From NCBI RefSeq assembly GCF_900110655.1, contig NZ_FOEQ01000003.1, positions 434,001-498,000 on the forward strand: DNA of 64,000 nucleotides. Direction: 5' to 3'. Below are positions 35,824-44,113 of the stretch, one piece after another. The stretch comes from Pseudomonas soli (lineage in GTDB: Bacteria; Pseudomonadota; Gammaproteobacteria; Pseudomonadales; Pseudomonadaceae). Made by a program: the position numbers and the translations under genes. Below the pieces are notes generated by a model. The model made no database searches. It was not told the origin of the DNA and saw only the letters and a list, made by a program, of their open reading frames with translations. Position 1 is the first letter of the stretch. Each line of letters starts with the position of its first letter.

Positions 35824-36307
35824 GCTGCCGAAGGTACTGGTCAGCGCCTGCCTGCTGGGCCAGCCGGTGCGCTATGACGGGCGTGCCAGTGGCCATCCCG
35901 ATGTATTGCAGCGTTGGCAGGCTGAAGGCAGGGTGGTGCCACTGTGCCCGGAGGTTGCCGGTGGCTTGCCGACACCGCGACCGCCCGCTGAGATACCCGG
36001 TGGGCAGGGCGGGGCGGTGCTGGACGGGCAGGCACAGGTGCTGACGGTGACCGGCGACGATGTCAGCGACGCCTTTCTCGCCGGGGCCCGCCTGGCGCTG
36101 GAACTGGTGCGCCGGCATGGCATCCGTGTGGCGGTGCTCAAGTCGGGCAGCCCCTCGTGTGGCAATCTGCAGACCTATGACGGCAGTTTCAGCGGTGTGA
36201 AGGTGGCGGGTGAGGGCGTGACCACGGCCTTGTTGCGGCGCGAAGGGGTGCAGGTGTTCAGCGAGCTGGAGCTGGAAGAGGCGCAGCGAGCGTTGAGCCA
36301 GATCTGA
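35810..36307 (+). CDS. DUF523 domain protein
   Basis: A 165-residue protein with the DUF523 pattern: VLVSACLLGQPVRYDG, PLCPEVAGGLPTPRPPAEI and VLKSGSPSCG. Three conserved cysteines, in ACLLG, LCPEV and PSCG, suggest metal or iron-sulfur binding, known as the family trend rather than shown. A GTG at 35804 is an alternative start two codons earlier. It ends right at a REP palindrome. Confidence 0.85.
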   Translation: MSRSELPKVLVSACLLGQPVRYDGRASGHPDVLQRWQAEGRVVPLCPEVAGGLPTPRPPAEIPGGQGGAVLDGQAQVLTVTGDDVSDAFLAGARLALELVRRHGIRVAVLKSGSPSCGNLQTYDGSFSGVKVAGEGVTTALLRREGVQVFSELELEEAQRALSQI

Positions 36308-36335
36308 TCGCGGGGCAAGCCCGCTGCCCCGCGAT
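36307..36335. repeat. REP palindrome / bidirectional terminator
   Basis: ATCGCGGGGCA (36307-36317) and TGCCCCGCGAT (36325-36335) form a perfect 11-bp stem around AGCCCGC. It fills the short gap between the ends of two convergent genes. Confidence 0.82.
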
Positions 36336-36341
36336 GCGGTG

Positions 36342-36824
36342 TTACTGTCCGGCGCTCGCCTGCTTGGAACCCTTGAGCCATTTGCTTTCCAGGTCAGCCA
36401 GGCGGCCGTCGTCCTTGATCCGTTGCAGGGCATTGTTCAGAGCCGTCTCGAAGGCTGGATTGTCCTTCAGGTACGGAATCACCAGATTCTGGCTGGCCAG
36501 GGTCCGAATGGTGTCGAGTTGGTCGCTAGGTTCGACGTCTTGCTTGTTGAAGGCCATGTCGAACTTGCCGCTCTCCACCCCGGGCAGCACCTCTTCGGCT
36601 GCGGTCTCGACGAACTCGGCCCGCACATCCAGCTCCTTGGCCAGGGCCTGGCCCAACTCGATCTCGAAACCGGTCAGGTGTTCGTCTTCCTTGAACGCAT
36701 AAGGTGGTGAATCGCTCAGCACGGCAATGCGCAGTTCGCCACGGTCGTTGATTTCGTCGATCAGTTCGGCCTGGGCCAGTGGGCTGAACAATACCGCCAA
36801 CAGAATGCCAATGGTCAAACGCAT
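36342..36824 (-). CDS. Short solute-binding (SBP_bac_3) protein with internal deletion of one lobe
   Basis: A 160-residue secreted protein (signal MRLTIGILLAVLFSPLAQA|ELID). It keeps the beginning of a family-3 binding domain (LRIAVLSDSPPYAFKEDEHLTGFEIELGQALAKEL, then VESGKFDMAFNKQ). It keeps the very end too (NPAFETALNNALQRIKDDGRLADLESKWL). The roughly 80-100 residues that normally make the second lobe are missing. The frame is open and codon use is normal, so it is a compact protein rather than a decaying gene. Whether it binds ligand is doubtful; no transporter gene is adjacent. Confidence 0.8.
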   Translation of the reverse strand: MRLTIGILLAVLFSPLAQAELIDEINDRGELRIAVLSDSPPYAFKEDEHLTGFEIELGQALAKELDVRAEFVETAAEEVLPGVESGKFDMAFNKQDVEPSDQLDTIRTLASQNLVIPYLKDNPAFETALNNALQRIKDDGRLADLESKWLKGSKQASAGQ

Positions 36825-37051
36825 GAGTGCCCCTTTCTTGTTCGGCAGGTGAATGTCATTCGCCGAGGCTTTCTTTTCTGCCGCGGTCGAACGCAGCCTA
36901 TGACCGTGTAGCCGCGTTAATGTTTACGCCGGCCTGAAATATTTCTGCCGTTGTTTTTGAACCTCTGCCTGGTTGGTTGGACTATGGTGAAGTACCGCTG
37001 TGCTTCGTTTAAGTGATAGCGGTCAATTGAAGTGAATCACAGGAGAAGTGA
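36825..37051. promoter_or_regulatory. Divergent intergenic region
   Basis: This 227-base gap separates the short binding protein gene from the DUF4399 gene and must hold both promoters. The middle (36910-37020) is less GC-rich than its surroundings. ACAGGAGAAG at 37039-37048 is the ribosome site for the plus-strand gene. No clear operator was seen. Confidence 0.4.
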
Positions 37052-37528
37052 ATGAAAAGCCTATTTTCGCGTGCTGCCGTTGCCGGTCTGCTGATGGGGG
37101 CGTCGGTGTTCGCCAGTGCTGCGGATGCGCTGAAGAGCCAGCAGCCACCGCAGGGCGCCAAGGTCTTCATCGTTTCCCCCGCCGACGGGGCCACGGTCGA
37201 CAAGACCTTCACCGTCAAGTTCGGTATCGAGGGCATGGGCCTCAAGCCAGCGGGTGACCAGACCCCGCACACTGGGCATCACCACCTGCTGGTGGATGTG
37301 GACAAGGCCCCGGTCGCCGACATGCCGCTGCCGACCAGCCTGATGCCGGAGAACAACGCCCCCCTGCCGGCCGGCCCGCAAGTACTGCACTTCGGCAAGG
37401 CGCAGACCGAGGCGACCATCACCCTCACCCCAGGCAAGCACACCCTGCAACTTGTGCTGGGCGACAAGTATCACGTGCCGTTCAAACCGAGCGTCGAGTC
37501 GCAGAAGATCACCGTCAACGTCAAGTGA
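37052..37528 (+). CDS. DUF4399 domain periplasmic protein
   Basis: A 158-residue secreted protein, signal MKSLFSRAAVAGLLMGASVFASAA|DALK. The DUF4399 pattern is clear: VFIVSPADGATVDKTFTVKFGIEGMGLKPAG, then a histidine cluster HTGHHHLLVD, and LTPGKHTLQLVLGDKYHVPF. The histidine cluster could bind metal. It is a stand-alone gene; function unknown. Confidence 0.85.
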   Translation: MKSLFSRAAVAGLLMGASVFASAADALKSQQPPQGAKVFIVSPADGATVDKTFTVKFGIEGMGLKPAGDQTPHTGHHHLLVDVDKAPVADMPLPTSLMPENNAPLPAGPQVLHFGKAQTEATITLTPGKHTLQLVLGDKYHVPFKPSVESQKITVNVK

Positions 37529-37537
37529 TGCTGAACC

Positions 37538-37623
37538 TGTAGGTGCGACTTCAATCGCGAACTAGATACCGCGGTGCTTGGCACCCGCTTTCGCGGGTGA
37601 TCGCGGCTGAAGCCGCTCCTACA
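37538..37623. repeat. Long REP-like inverted repeat with nested hairpin
   Basis: The outer arms at 37538-37560 and 37601-37623 match as reverse complements at about 19 of 23 positions (core TAGGAGCGGCTTCAGCCGCG on one strand). An inner perfect 7-bp hairpin, CACCCGC (37582-37588) with GCGGGTG (37593-37599), sits in the loop. This core differs from the other REP families in the window. Confidence 0.78.
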
Positions 37624-37640
37624 AGATCGCAACAACGAAA

Positions 37641-37665
37641 AAGGGAGGCCACCAGGGCCTCCCTT
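37641..37665 (-). terminator. serA terminator
   Basis: AAGGGAGGCC (37641-37650) pairs with GGCCTCCCTT (37656-37665). Read on the minus strand it is followed by a run of five T. It lies 20 bases past the serA stop. Confidence 0.85.
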
Positions 37666-37684
37666 CTTCATGCAGCCGGCAAAC

Positions 37685-38914
37685 TCAGAACAGTACGCGC
37701 GAGCGAATAGTGCCCTTCACATGCTGCAGTTTTTCCTGGGCCAGATCGGAGTACTCGGCATCGACGTCGATGACTACGTAACCCACTTTTTCGTCGGTCT
37801 GCAGGAACTGACCGGAGATGTTGATACCGTTCTCGGCGAACACCTTGTTGATCTCGCTGAGCACGCCCGGGATGTTTTCGTGGATGTGCAGCAGGCGGTG
37901 CTTGCCCGGGTGGGCCGGCAGCGCGACCTCCGGGAAGTTGACCGACGACACCGAGGTCCCGTTGTCGCTGTACTTGACCAGCTTCTCGGCAACTTCCAGG
38001 CCGATGTTAGCCTGGGCTTCGGCGGTGGAACCACCGATGTGCGGAGTCAGGATCACGTTGTCCAGGCCGCGCAGCGGGCTCTCGAACTCTTCGTCGTTGG
38101 AGCGTGGCTCGACCGGGAACACGTCGATGGCGGCGCCGATCAGGTGCTTGTCCTTGATCGCGGCGGCCAGGTGGTCCAACTCGACCACGGTGCCACGGGC
38201 GGCGTTGATCAGGATCGCGCCTTTCTTCATCGCACGGATTTCCTTCTCGCCGATCATCCACTGGGTGGACGGCAGCTCAGGAACGTGCAGCGAGACGATG
38301 TCAGCCAGGCCCAGCAGTTCGTTCAGGCTGGTGACCTGGGTGGCGTTGCCCAGCGGCAGCTTGGTCAGCGGGTCGTAGAAGTAGACCTGCATGCCCAGGC
38401 CCTCGGCCAGCACCGACAGCTGGGTACCGATCGAGCCGTAGCCGACGATGCCCAGTTTCTTGCCGCGGATCTCGAAGGAGTTGGCCGCGCTCTTGATCCA
38501 GCCACCGCGGTGGCAGGAGGCGTTCTTCTCGGGGATGCCGCGCAGCAACAGGATGGCTTCGGCCAGCACCAGTTCGGCCACCGAACGGGTGTTGGAGTAC
38601 GGTGCGTTGAACACCGCGATGCCGCGGTTGCGGGCCGCGCTCAGGTCGACCTGGTTGGTGCCGATGCAGAAACAGCCGACCGCAACCAGTTTCTTCGCAC
38701 AGTCGAAGACCTCTTCGGTCAGCTGGGTGCGCGAGCGGATGCCGATGAAGTGGGCATCGGCGATCTTTTCCTTCAGCTCTGCATCCGGCAGCGAGCCAGT
38801 GAGGTACTCGATGTTGCTGTACCCGGCAGCCTTGAGGATATCCACCGCATTCTGGTGGACGCCTTCAAGAAGAAGGAACCTGATCTTGCTCTTGTCGAGA
38901 GAAGTCTTGCTCAT
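37685..38914 (-). CDS. serA: D-3-phosphoglycerate dehydrogenase SerA
   Basis: A 409-residue dehydrogenase that oxidises 3-phosphoglycerate with NAD to start serine synthesis. It shows the cofactor loop LGIVGYGSIGTQLSVLAEGLGM, the catalytic arginine in LINAARGTVVELDHL, the catalytic His in ILTPHIGGST, and a C-terminal ACT domain (LLHIHENIPGVLSEINKVFAENGINISGQFLQT) that should give serine feedback control. Size and layout match E. coli SerA. Enzymes of this type also reduce 2-oxoglutarate to D-2-hydroxyglutarate, which makes its divergent neighbour significant. Confidence 0.96.
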   Translation of the reverse strand: MSKTSLDKSKIRFLLLEGVHQNAVDILKAAGYSNIEYLTGSLPDAELKEKIADAHFIGIRSRTQLTEEVFDCAKKLVAVGCFCIGTNQVDLSAARNRGIAVFNAPYSNTRSVAELVLAEAILLLRGIPEKNASCHRGGWIKSAANSFEIRGKKLGIVGYGSIGTQLSVLAEGLGMQVYFYDPLTKLPLGNATQVTSLNELLGLADIVSLHVPELPSTQWMIGEKEIRAMKKGAILINAARGTVVELDHLAAAIKDKHLIGAAIDVFPVEPRSNDEEFESPLRGLDNVILTPHIGGSTAEAQANIGLEVAEKLVKYSDNGTSVSSVNFPEVALPAHPGKHRLLHIHENIPGVLSEINKVFAENGINISGQFLQTDEKVGYVVIDVDAEYSDLAQEKLQHVKGTIRSRVLF

Positions 38915-38997
38915 CTGCGTAAACCTGTATCCCGGAGAAAAATGGCGAGGGGGGTGAAGCGGCGCGGCGTCGGCCTTAGCACGAACAGCGGGAGGGC

Positions 38998-39009
38998 TAT
39001 GCTAGCATA
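38998..39009. promoter_or_regulatory. Perfect 12-bp palindrome in the serA divergent promoter region
   Basis: TATGCTAGCATA is a perfect palindrome 84 bases from the serA start and about 75 from the flavoprotein start. Each half (TATGCT on either strand) resembles a -10 hexamer, so it could be overlapping divergent promoters or an operator. This is a visual call. Confidence 0.4.
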
Positions 39010-39084
39010 CGCGACACAATCTGAGCCCATCCCGACAGGTGAAGCGTGCTCAGGGTGACTATGAATAAGTCGAGAGTTCCAGCG

Positions 39085-40482
39085 ATGACCCAGTCCGTGG
39101 TAATTGATGAACTGATGACCCTGGTCGACCCTGGCAAGGTCCTCACCGACCCAGCCTCGCTCGATGCCTACGGCAAGGACTGGACCAAGCACTACCCGCC
39201 AGCGCCCAGCGCGATCGTCTTCCCTAAAACCATCGAGCAAGTCCAGGCCATCGTGCGCTGGGCCAACCGGCACAAGGTCGCCTTGGTGCCATCGGGCGGG
39301 CGTACAGGGTTGTCGGGCGCTGCCGTGGCCGCCCATGGCGAGGTGGTGGTCGCCTTCGACTACATGAACCAGATCCTCGCCTTCAATGAGTTCGATAGAA
39401 CCGTCGTGTGCCAGCCGGGCGTGGTAACCCGGCAGCTTCAGCAGTTCGCCGAGGATCAGGGGCTGTACTATCCGGTGGACTTCGCCTCTTCCGGTTCCAG
39501 CCAGGTCGGCGGCAATATCGGCACCAATGCCGGCGGGATCAAGGTGATTCGCTACGGCATGACCCGCAACTGGGTGGCCGGGCTGAAGGTGGTCACCGGC
39601 AAGGGCGAGCTGCTCGAGCTGAACAAGGACCTGATCAAGAACGCCACCGGCTACGACCTGCGCCAACTGTTCATCGGCGCCGAAGGCACCCTGGGGTTCG
39701 TGGTGGAGGCGACCATGCGCCTGGACCGTGCGCCGCGCAACCTTACGGCGATGGTGCTGGGCACGCCTGACTTCGACGCGATCATGCCAGTGCTGCACGC
39801 CTTCCAGGGCAAGCTCGACCTCACCGCCTTCGAGTTCTTTTCCGACAAGGGCCTGGCCAAGATCCTCGCCCGGGGTGATGTGCCCGCGCCATTCGAAACC
39901 GACTGCCCGTTCTATGCCCTGCTGGAGTTCGAAGCCAGCACCGATGAGGTGGCCAACGAAGCCCTGGCCACCTTCGAGCACTGCGTCGAGCAGGGCTGGG
40001 TGCTGGACGGGGTGATGAGCCAGAGCGACACCCAGCTGAAGAACCTGTGGAAGCTGCGCGAGTACCTGTCCGAGACCATCTCCCACTGGACACCGTACAA
40101 GAACGACATCTCTGTCACCGTCTCGAAAGTGCCGGCGTTCCTGCGCGACATCGACGCCATCGTCGGCGAGCATTATCCCGACTACGAGGTGGTCTGGTAC
40201 GGCCATATCGGCGACGGCAACCTGCACCTGAACATCCTCAAGCCCGACCATATGAGCAAGGATGACTTCTTCGCCTCCTGCGCCAAGGTCAACAAGTGGG
40301 TGTTCGAGATCGTCGAGCGTTACAACGGCTCGATCTCCGCCGAGCACGGCGTGGGCATGACCAAACGCGATTACCTGGGCTACAGCCGCTCACCGGAAGA
40401 AATCGCCTGCATGAAGGCGATCAAGGCGGTGTTCGACCCGAACGGCATCATGAATCCGGGTAAGATCTTCGCTCCCGAATAA
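39085..40482 (+). CDS. FAD-linked oxidase, probable D-2-hydroxyglutarate dehydrogenase
   Basis: A 465-residue flavoprotein with an N-terminal FAD-binding (PCMH-type) domain (AIVFPKTIEQVQAIVRWANRHKVALVPSGGRTGLSGAAV, SGSSQVGGNIGTNAGGIKVIRYG) and a C-terminal oxidase domain with WYGHIGDGNLHLNI and GSISAEHGVGMTKRD. It belongs to the D-lactate/D-2-hydroxyglutarate dehydrogenase group. Divergence from serA fits the scheme described in P. stutzeri, in which this enzyme removes the D-2-hydroxyglutarate made by SerA and so drives serine synthesis. Start choice is uncertain: ATG 39061 (behind AGGGTG) and GTG 39046 are in frame; 39085 fits remembered homologue lengths. Confidence 0.88.
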   Translation: MTQSVVIDELMTLVDPGKVLTDPASLDAYGKDWTKHYPPAPSAIVFPKTIEQVQAIVRWANRHKVALVPSGGRTGLSGAAVAAHGEVVVAFDYMNQILAFNEFDRTVVCQPGVVTRQLQQFAEDQGLYYPVDFASSGSSQVGGNIGTNAGGIKVIRYGMTRNWVAGLKVVTGKGELLELNKDLIKNATGYDLRQLFIGAEGTLGFVVEATMRLDRAPRNLTAMVLGTPDFDAIMPVLHAFQGKLDLTAFEFFSDKGLAKILARGDVPAPFETDCPFYALLEFEASTDEVANEALATFEHCVEQGWVLDGVMSQSDTQLKNLWKLREYLSETISHWTPYKNDISVTVSKVPAFLRDIDAIVGEHYPDYEVVWYGHIGDGNLHLNILKPDHMSKDDFFASCAKVNKWVFEIVERYNGSISAEHGVGMTKRDYLGYSRSPEEIACMKAIKAVFDPNGIMNPGKIFAPE

Positions 40483-40507
40483 AAAGCAGTGTTCACAGGA
40501 GTCGGCC

Positions 40508-41173
40508 ATGAGTTACCAGCACCAGTACGTAGACGGCACGCGCATCCACTTCCCGCTGGGCAAGGTGGTGTGCATCGGCCGCAACTACGCCGAGCATGCC
40601 AAGGAACTGGACAACCCCATCCCCAGCGAGCCGCTGCTGTTCATCAAGCCCGGCAGTTGCGTGGTGCCCCTGGAAGGTGGTTTCAAGATTCCGACCGAGC
40701 GTGGCTCGGTGCACTACGAGGCGGAAATCGCGGTGTTGCTGGGCAAGCCGTTGTCGACCAAGCCGACCGAGGAAGAGGTGCTCGACGCCATTTCCGGCTA
40801 TGCCCCGGCTTTGGACCTCACCCTGCGTGACCTGCAGAGCAAGCTGAAGGAAAAGGGCCTGCCGTGGGAGCTGTGCAAAAGCTTCGATGGTGCTTGCGTG
40901 CTGCCGCCGTTCGTCTCGGCAGGGGCTTTCGAGGACGTGAAGGACATCGGCATACGCCTGACCATCAACGGCGAGGTGCGCCAGGACGGCAACAGCGCGA
41001 TGATGCTCAACCCCATCGTCCCGATGATCCAGCATATGGCCGCGTGTTTCTCGTTGCAGGCGGGTGATGTAATCCTCACCGGCACCCCGGCGGGCGTGGG
41101 GCCGTTCGAGGTTGGTGACGAGCTGGTGCTGGAGCTTCCAGGTGTCAGCCGGTTCGAGAGCCGGGTGCTCTGA
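40508..41173 (+). CDS. Fumarylacetoacetate hydrolase family protein
   Basis: A 221-residue FAH-fold protein: VVCIGRNYAEHAKELDNPIPSEPLLFIKPGS, metal-binding glutamates in HYEAEIAVLLG, and DVILTGTPAGVGPFEVGDELVLEL. Members include acylpyruvases and oxaloacetate decarboxylases. It lies 25 bases after the flavoprotein gene and probably shares its transcript, so hydrolysis or decarboxylation of a 2-oxo acid linked to that pathway is plausible. The exact reaction is unresolved. Confidence 0.88.
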   Translation: MSYQHQYVDGTRIHFPLGKVVCIGRNYAEHAKELDNPIPSEPLLFIKPGSCVVPLEGGFKIPTERGSVHYEAEIAVLLGKPLSTKPTEEEVLDAISGYAPALDLTLRDLQSKLKEKGLPWELCKSFDGACVLPPFVSAGAFEDVKDIGIRLTINGEVRQDGNSAMMLNPIVPMIQHMAACFSLQAGDVILTGTPAGVGPFEVGDELVLELPGVSRFESRVL

Positions 41174-41278
41174 CCCACAGGTTCGCGCCTTTCCTACAAA
41201 AAGTGCAGAGACGTTTACCGTTTTTTCACACCCTTTGCGGATAATGCGCGAACCTACGCCTACCCTCAGGACCCTTGC

Positions 41279-42199
41279 ATGCCCTTTCCTTCCCGCGCCT
41301 CCGTGTCCCCCAAGCGCCCGTTCTACCGGCGCTGGCCGTTCGGCCTGGCAGCAGCAGCGGTTATCGGCTATGGCGTCATCTCGGCCATGCACTGGGACGA
41401 CCGCGGCCTGCTGTGGATAAAGGAAGGTTTCGAAAGCCAGGCTGAACGCCAGGAAAGCATCTGGCTGCCCAGCTACGTGGTCGACATCGATGCCAAGCCG
41501 TTGCCTGGTATGGAGCGTGACGAGGCGTCGGACCTGGCGTTCAACCCGCACACCCGGTCGTTGTTCGCAGTCATGGGAAAGCACCCGTTCCTGGTCGAGC
41601 TCACCCTCGATGGCGATGTGCTGCGCAAGATCCCCCTGGTGGGCTGGTCCAATCCGGAAGGCGTGGCGATACTCGAGGATGGCCAGATCGCCATCGTCGA
41701 CGAGCGCAACCATGACCTGACGCTGGTCAAGGTGGATGCCGCCACCACCTCGCTGAACCGTGCCGACTACCAGTCCCATGACCTGGGTGAAGCGGATGAG
41801 GGCAACAAGGGCTTTGAAGCCATTGCCTGGGACCTGATGCGCCAGCGCCTGGTCATCGGCGCCGAGCGTCCGCCCAAAATGTTCACTTGGGGCACTGATG
41901 GCCGTAGCCCGCTGAAGGGCGAGAAGCAGCCGCTGGCCAGCGACGAACTGGACCTGCGCAACTTGTCCGCGCTGGGTATCGACCCGCGCACGGGGCATCT
42001 GCTGGCATTGTCGGCAGACTCCAACATGCTGCTCGAGCTTGACGAAAAAGGTGAGCAGGTCAGCTTCATGACCCTGCTGGGCGGGTTCAATGGCCTGGCT
42101 GACACCATTACCCGGGCCGAGGGAGTGGCAATGGACGACCAGGGCAACCTGTACATGGTCAGCGAGCCGAATCTGTTCTATCGCTTCAAAAAGAACTGA
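41279..42199 (+). CDS. SdiA-regulated domain protein, first paralogue
   Basis: A 306-residue YjiK/SdiA-regulated beta-propeller-like protein with an N-terminal signal-anchor (residues 22-38) and a periplasmic domain. Repeats include ASDLAFNPHTRSLFAVMGKHPFLVELTLDGDVLRKIPL, GWSNPEGVAILEDGQIAIVDERN and AEGVAMDDQGNLYMVSEPNLFYRFKKN. It is followed after 86 bases by a paralogue with the same ending. Function is unknown; the family name comes from E. coli regulation only. Confidence 0.85.
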   Translation: MPFPSRASVSPKRPFYRRWPFGLAAAAVIGYGVISAMHWDDRGLLWIKEGFESQAERQESIWLPSYVVDIDAKPLPGMERDEASDLAFNPHTRSLFAVMGKHPFLVELTLDGDVLRKIPLVGWSNPEGVAILEDGQIAIVDERNHDLTLVKVDAATTSLNRADYQSHDLGEADEGNKGFEAIAWDLMRQRLVIGAERPPKMFTWGTDGRSPLKGEKQPLASDELDLRNLSALGIDPRTGHLLALSADSNMLLELDEKGEQVSFMTLLGGFNGLADTITRAEGVAMDDQGNLYMVSEPNLFYRFKKN

Positions 42200-42285
42200 C
42201 CGATCAGACATTTCTGATGGTGGCATTAAGCTTTGCTTCAGTTGATAGTGGTTAGCTACGCGCTCCTATTGCCGAGTCCGCCCGC

Positions 42286-43185
42286 ATGCGCCGCCACGTT
42301 CGCCTGATCTTCGTCTTCTTCGTGTTTGTCTGCCTGCTCGTGCTGGGGGCTGCCGGGCATGAGTTCCGCTTGTTCGAGCGGGGCTGGTTCAACCTCAAGG
42401 CTTGGTGGCAGCCGGCCGAGCAGAGCATCGGCCTGGATCGTTACCAGGTGGTGCTTGAGGCCAGGCCTGTCGAGGGCCTGGACGACGACATCTCGGCGTT
42501 GACCTATGATCCCGACCGCAAGAGCCTGTTCACCGTCACCAACGCCCGGTCGGAGCTGATCGAGTTGTCGCTGGATGGCCGTATCCTGCGCCGTGTTCCG
42601 CTGACCGGCTTCGGTGACCCCGAGGCGGTGGAGTATGTCGGGCCCAACAGCTATGTGATCACCGATGAGCGTCAGCAGCGGCTGATTCGTGTGCGCCTGG
42701 ACGATGACACCCTGTTTCTCGATGCCGCCGACGCAGAGCAGTTGTCCCTGGGCATAGGCCTGAATGGCAACAAGGGGTTCGAGGGGCTGGCCTACGACTC
42801 GGCAGGCAAGCGCCTGTTCGTGGCCAAGGAACGGGACCCGATGATGATCTACGAGGTGCACGGCTTTCCCCACGACAATCCCGACAAACCCTATGCCGTG
42901 CATGTGGTGCAGGATCGCAAGCGTGACCGGCGGTTGTTCGTGAGGGATCTATCGAGCCTGCAGTTCGACGAACGCAGCGGGCATCTGCTGGCGCTGTCCG
43001 ACGAGTCGCGGCTGGTGCTGGAGCTTGATGTGAAGGGGCGGCCGCTGAGTACCTTGTCATTGCGCAAGGGGTTCCAGGGGTTGAAGCAGACCGTGCCACA
43101 GGCTGAGGGGATTGCGATGGATGACGCCGGGACCATCTACCTAGTCAGTGAGCCGAACCTGTTCTATGTGTTCAAGCAGCCTTGA
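42286..43185 (+). CDS. SdiA-regulated domain protein, second paralogue
   Basis: A 299-residue paralogue of the preceding protein with a signal-anchor helix (residues about 5-22). Matching segments are ISALTYDPDRKSLFTVTNARSELIELSLDGRILRRVPLTGFGDPEAVEYV and AEGIAMDDAGTIYLVSEPNLFYVFKQP. The tandem arrangement points to local duplication followed by clear divergence. Both may bind small ligands or act as lactonase-like propellers. Confidence 0.85.
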   Translation: MRRHVRLIFVFFVFVCLLVLGAAGHEFRLFERGWFNLKAWWQPAEQSIGLDRYQVVLEARPVEGLDDDISALTYDPDRKSLFTVTNARSELIELSLDGRILRRVPLTGFGDPEAVEYVGPNSYVITDERQQRLIRVRLDDDTLFLDAADAEQLSLGIGLNGNKGFEGLAYDSAGKRLFVAKERDPMMIYEVHGFPHDNPDKPYAVHVVQDRKRDRRLFVRDLSSLQFDERSGHLLALSDESRLVLELDVKGRPLSTLSLRKGFQGLKQTVPQAEGIAMDDAGTIYLVSEPNLFYVFKQP

Positions 43186-43218
43186 TGGGTTGAGAATGGC
43201 ACTGGCTTCGCCGGTGCT

Positions 43219-43276
43219 CGCTTGCAAGCCAGCTCCCACAAGGCAGCGCGGACCCTGTGGGAGCTGGCTTGCCAGC
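43219..43276. repeat. Pair of inverted REP units
   Basis: A unit around 43219-43240 (GCTTGCAAGCCAGCTCCCACA) and one around 43256-43276 (TGTGGGAGCTGGCTTGCCAGC) are near-perfect inverted copies separated by 15 bases. They lie between the convergent ends of the second SdiA-regulated gene and rpiA. Confidence 0.8.
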
Positions 43277-43304
43277 GATTCGAGGGCGCAGCTCTCGCTG
43301 GCGA

Positions 43305-43979
43305 TTACTCGGCCTTCAGGCTCTTCACGCCTTCAGCGGTACCCAACAACAGCACATCCGCCGGTCGCGCCGCGAACAGACCATTGGTAACCACGCCGAC
43401 GATGGCGTTGATCTGGCTTTCCAGCTCCACCGGGTTGGTGATCTGCAGGTTGTGCACGTCGAGGATGACATTGCCGTTGTCGGTCACCACGCCTTCGCGG
43501 TAGACCGGGTCGCCGCCCAGCTTGACCAGCTGGCGCGCCACGTGGCTGCGAGCCATCGGAATGACCTCGACCGGCAGCGGGAAGGCACCCAGCACCGGCA
43601 CCAGCTTGCTGGCGTCGGCGATGCAGATGAAGGTCTTGGCCACTGCGGCGACGATCTTTTCGCGGGTCAGGGCCGCGCCGCCGCCCTTGATCAGGTTGAG
43701 GTGGGCATCGCTCTCGTCGGCGCCGTCCACGTAGAACTCCAGCTCGCTGACGCTGTTCAGCTCGTAGACCGGAATGCCATGGCCCTTCAGGCGCTGCGCA
43801 GTGGCTTCGGAGCTGGCGACGGCGCCGTCGAAAGCGGTCTTGTGCTGGGCCAGGGCGTCGATGAAGAAGTTGGCGGTCGAGCCTGTGCCGACGCCGACGA
43901 CGCTTTTTTCATCCAGCTTTGGCAGGATGAGGTCGACGGCGGCCTGGGCGACGGCCTGTTTGAGTTGGTCCTGGGTCAT
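43305..43979 (-). CDS. rpiA: Ribose-5-phosphate isomerase A
   Basis: A 224-residue isomerase interconverting ribose 5-phosphate and ribulose 5-phosphate. Motifs are [46 protein letters not shown] and [12 protein letters not shown]. Length is typical. It is divergent from ilvA across a 134-base gap in which AGTATAAC (44021-44028) may serve as a -10 on one or both strands. Confidence 0.96.
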   Translation of the reverse strand: MTQDQLKQAVAQAAVDLILPKLDEKSVVGVGTGSTANFFIDALAQHKTAFDGAVASSEATAQRLKGHGIPVYELNSVSELEFYVDGADESDAHLNLIKGGGAALTREKIVAAVAKTFICIADASKLVPVLGAFPLPVEVIPMARSHVARQLVKLGGDPVYREGVVTDNGNVILDVHNLQITNPVELESQINAIVGVVTNGLFAARPADVLLLGTAEGVKSLKAE

Positions 43980-44113
43980 GCGGGCTCCGGGAGGGGCAGG
44001 GCGGATATCGAAAGTTGCCTAGTATAACGGCTCCGGCGGCTTTGCTGTGGTCGCCCGACGTGGCGCTGCGGTAGACTCCCAGCCCTTGTCCCGCGGCCCA
44101 GTGATGCTTTCCG

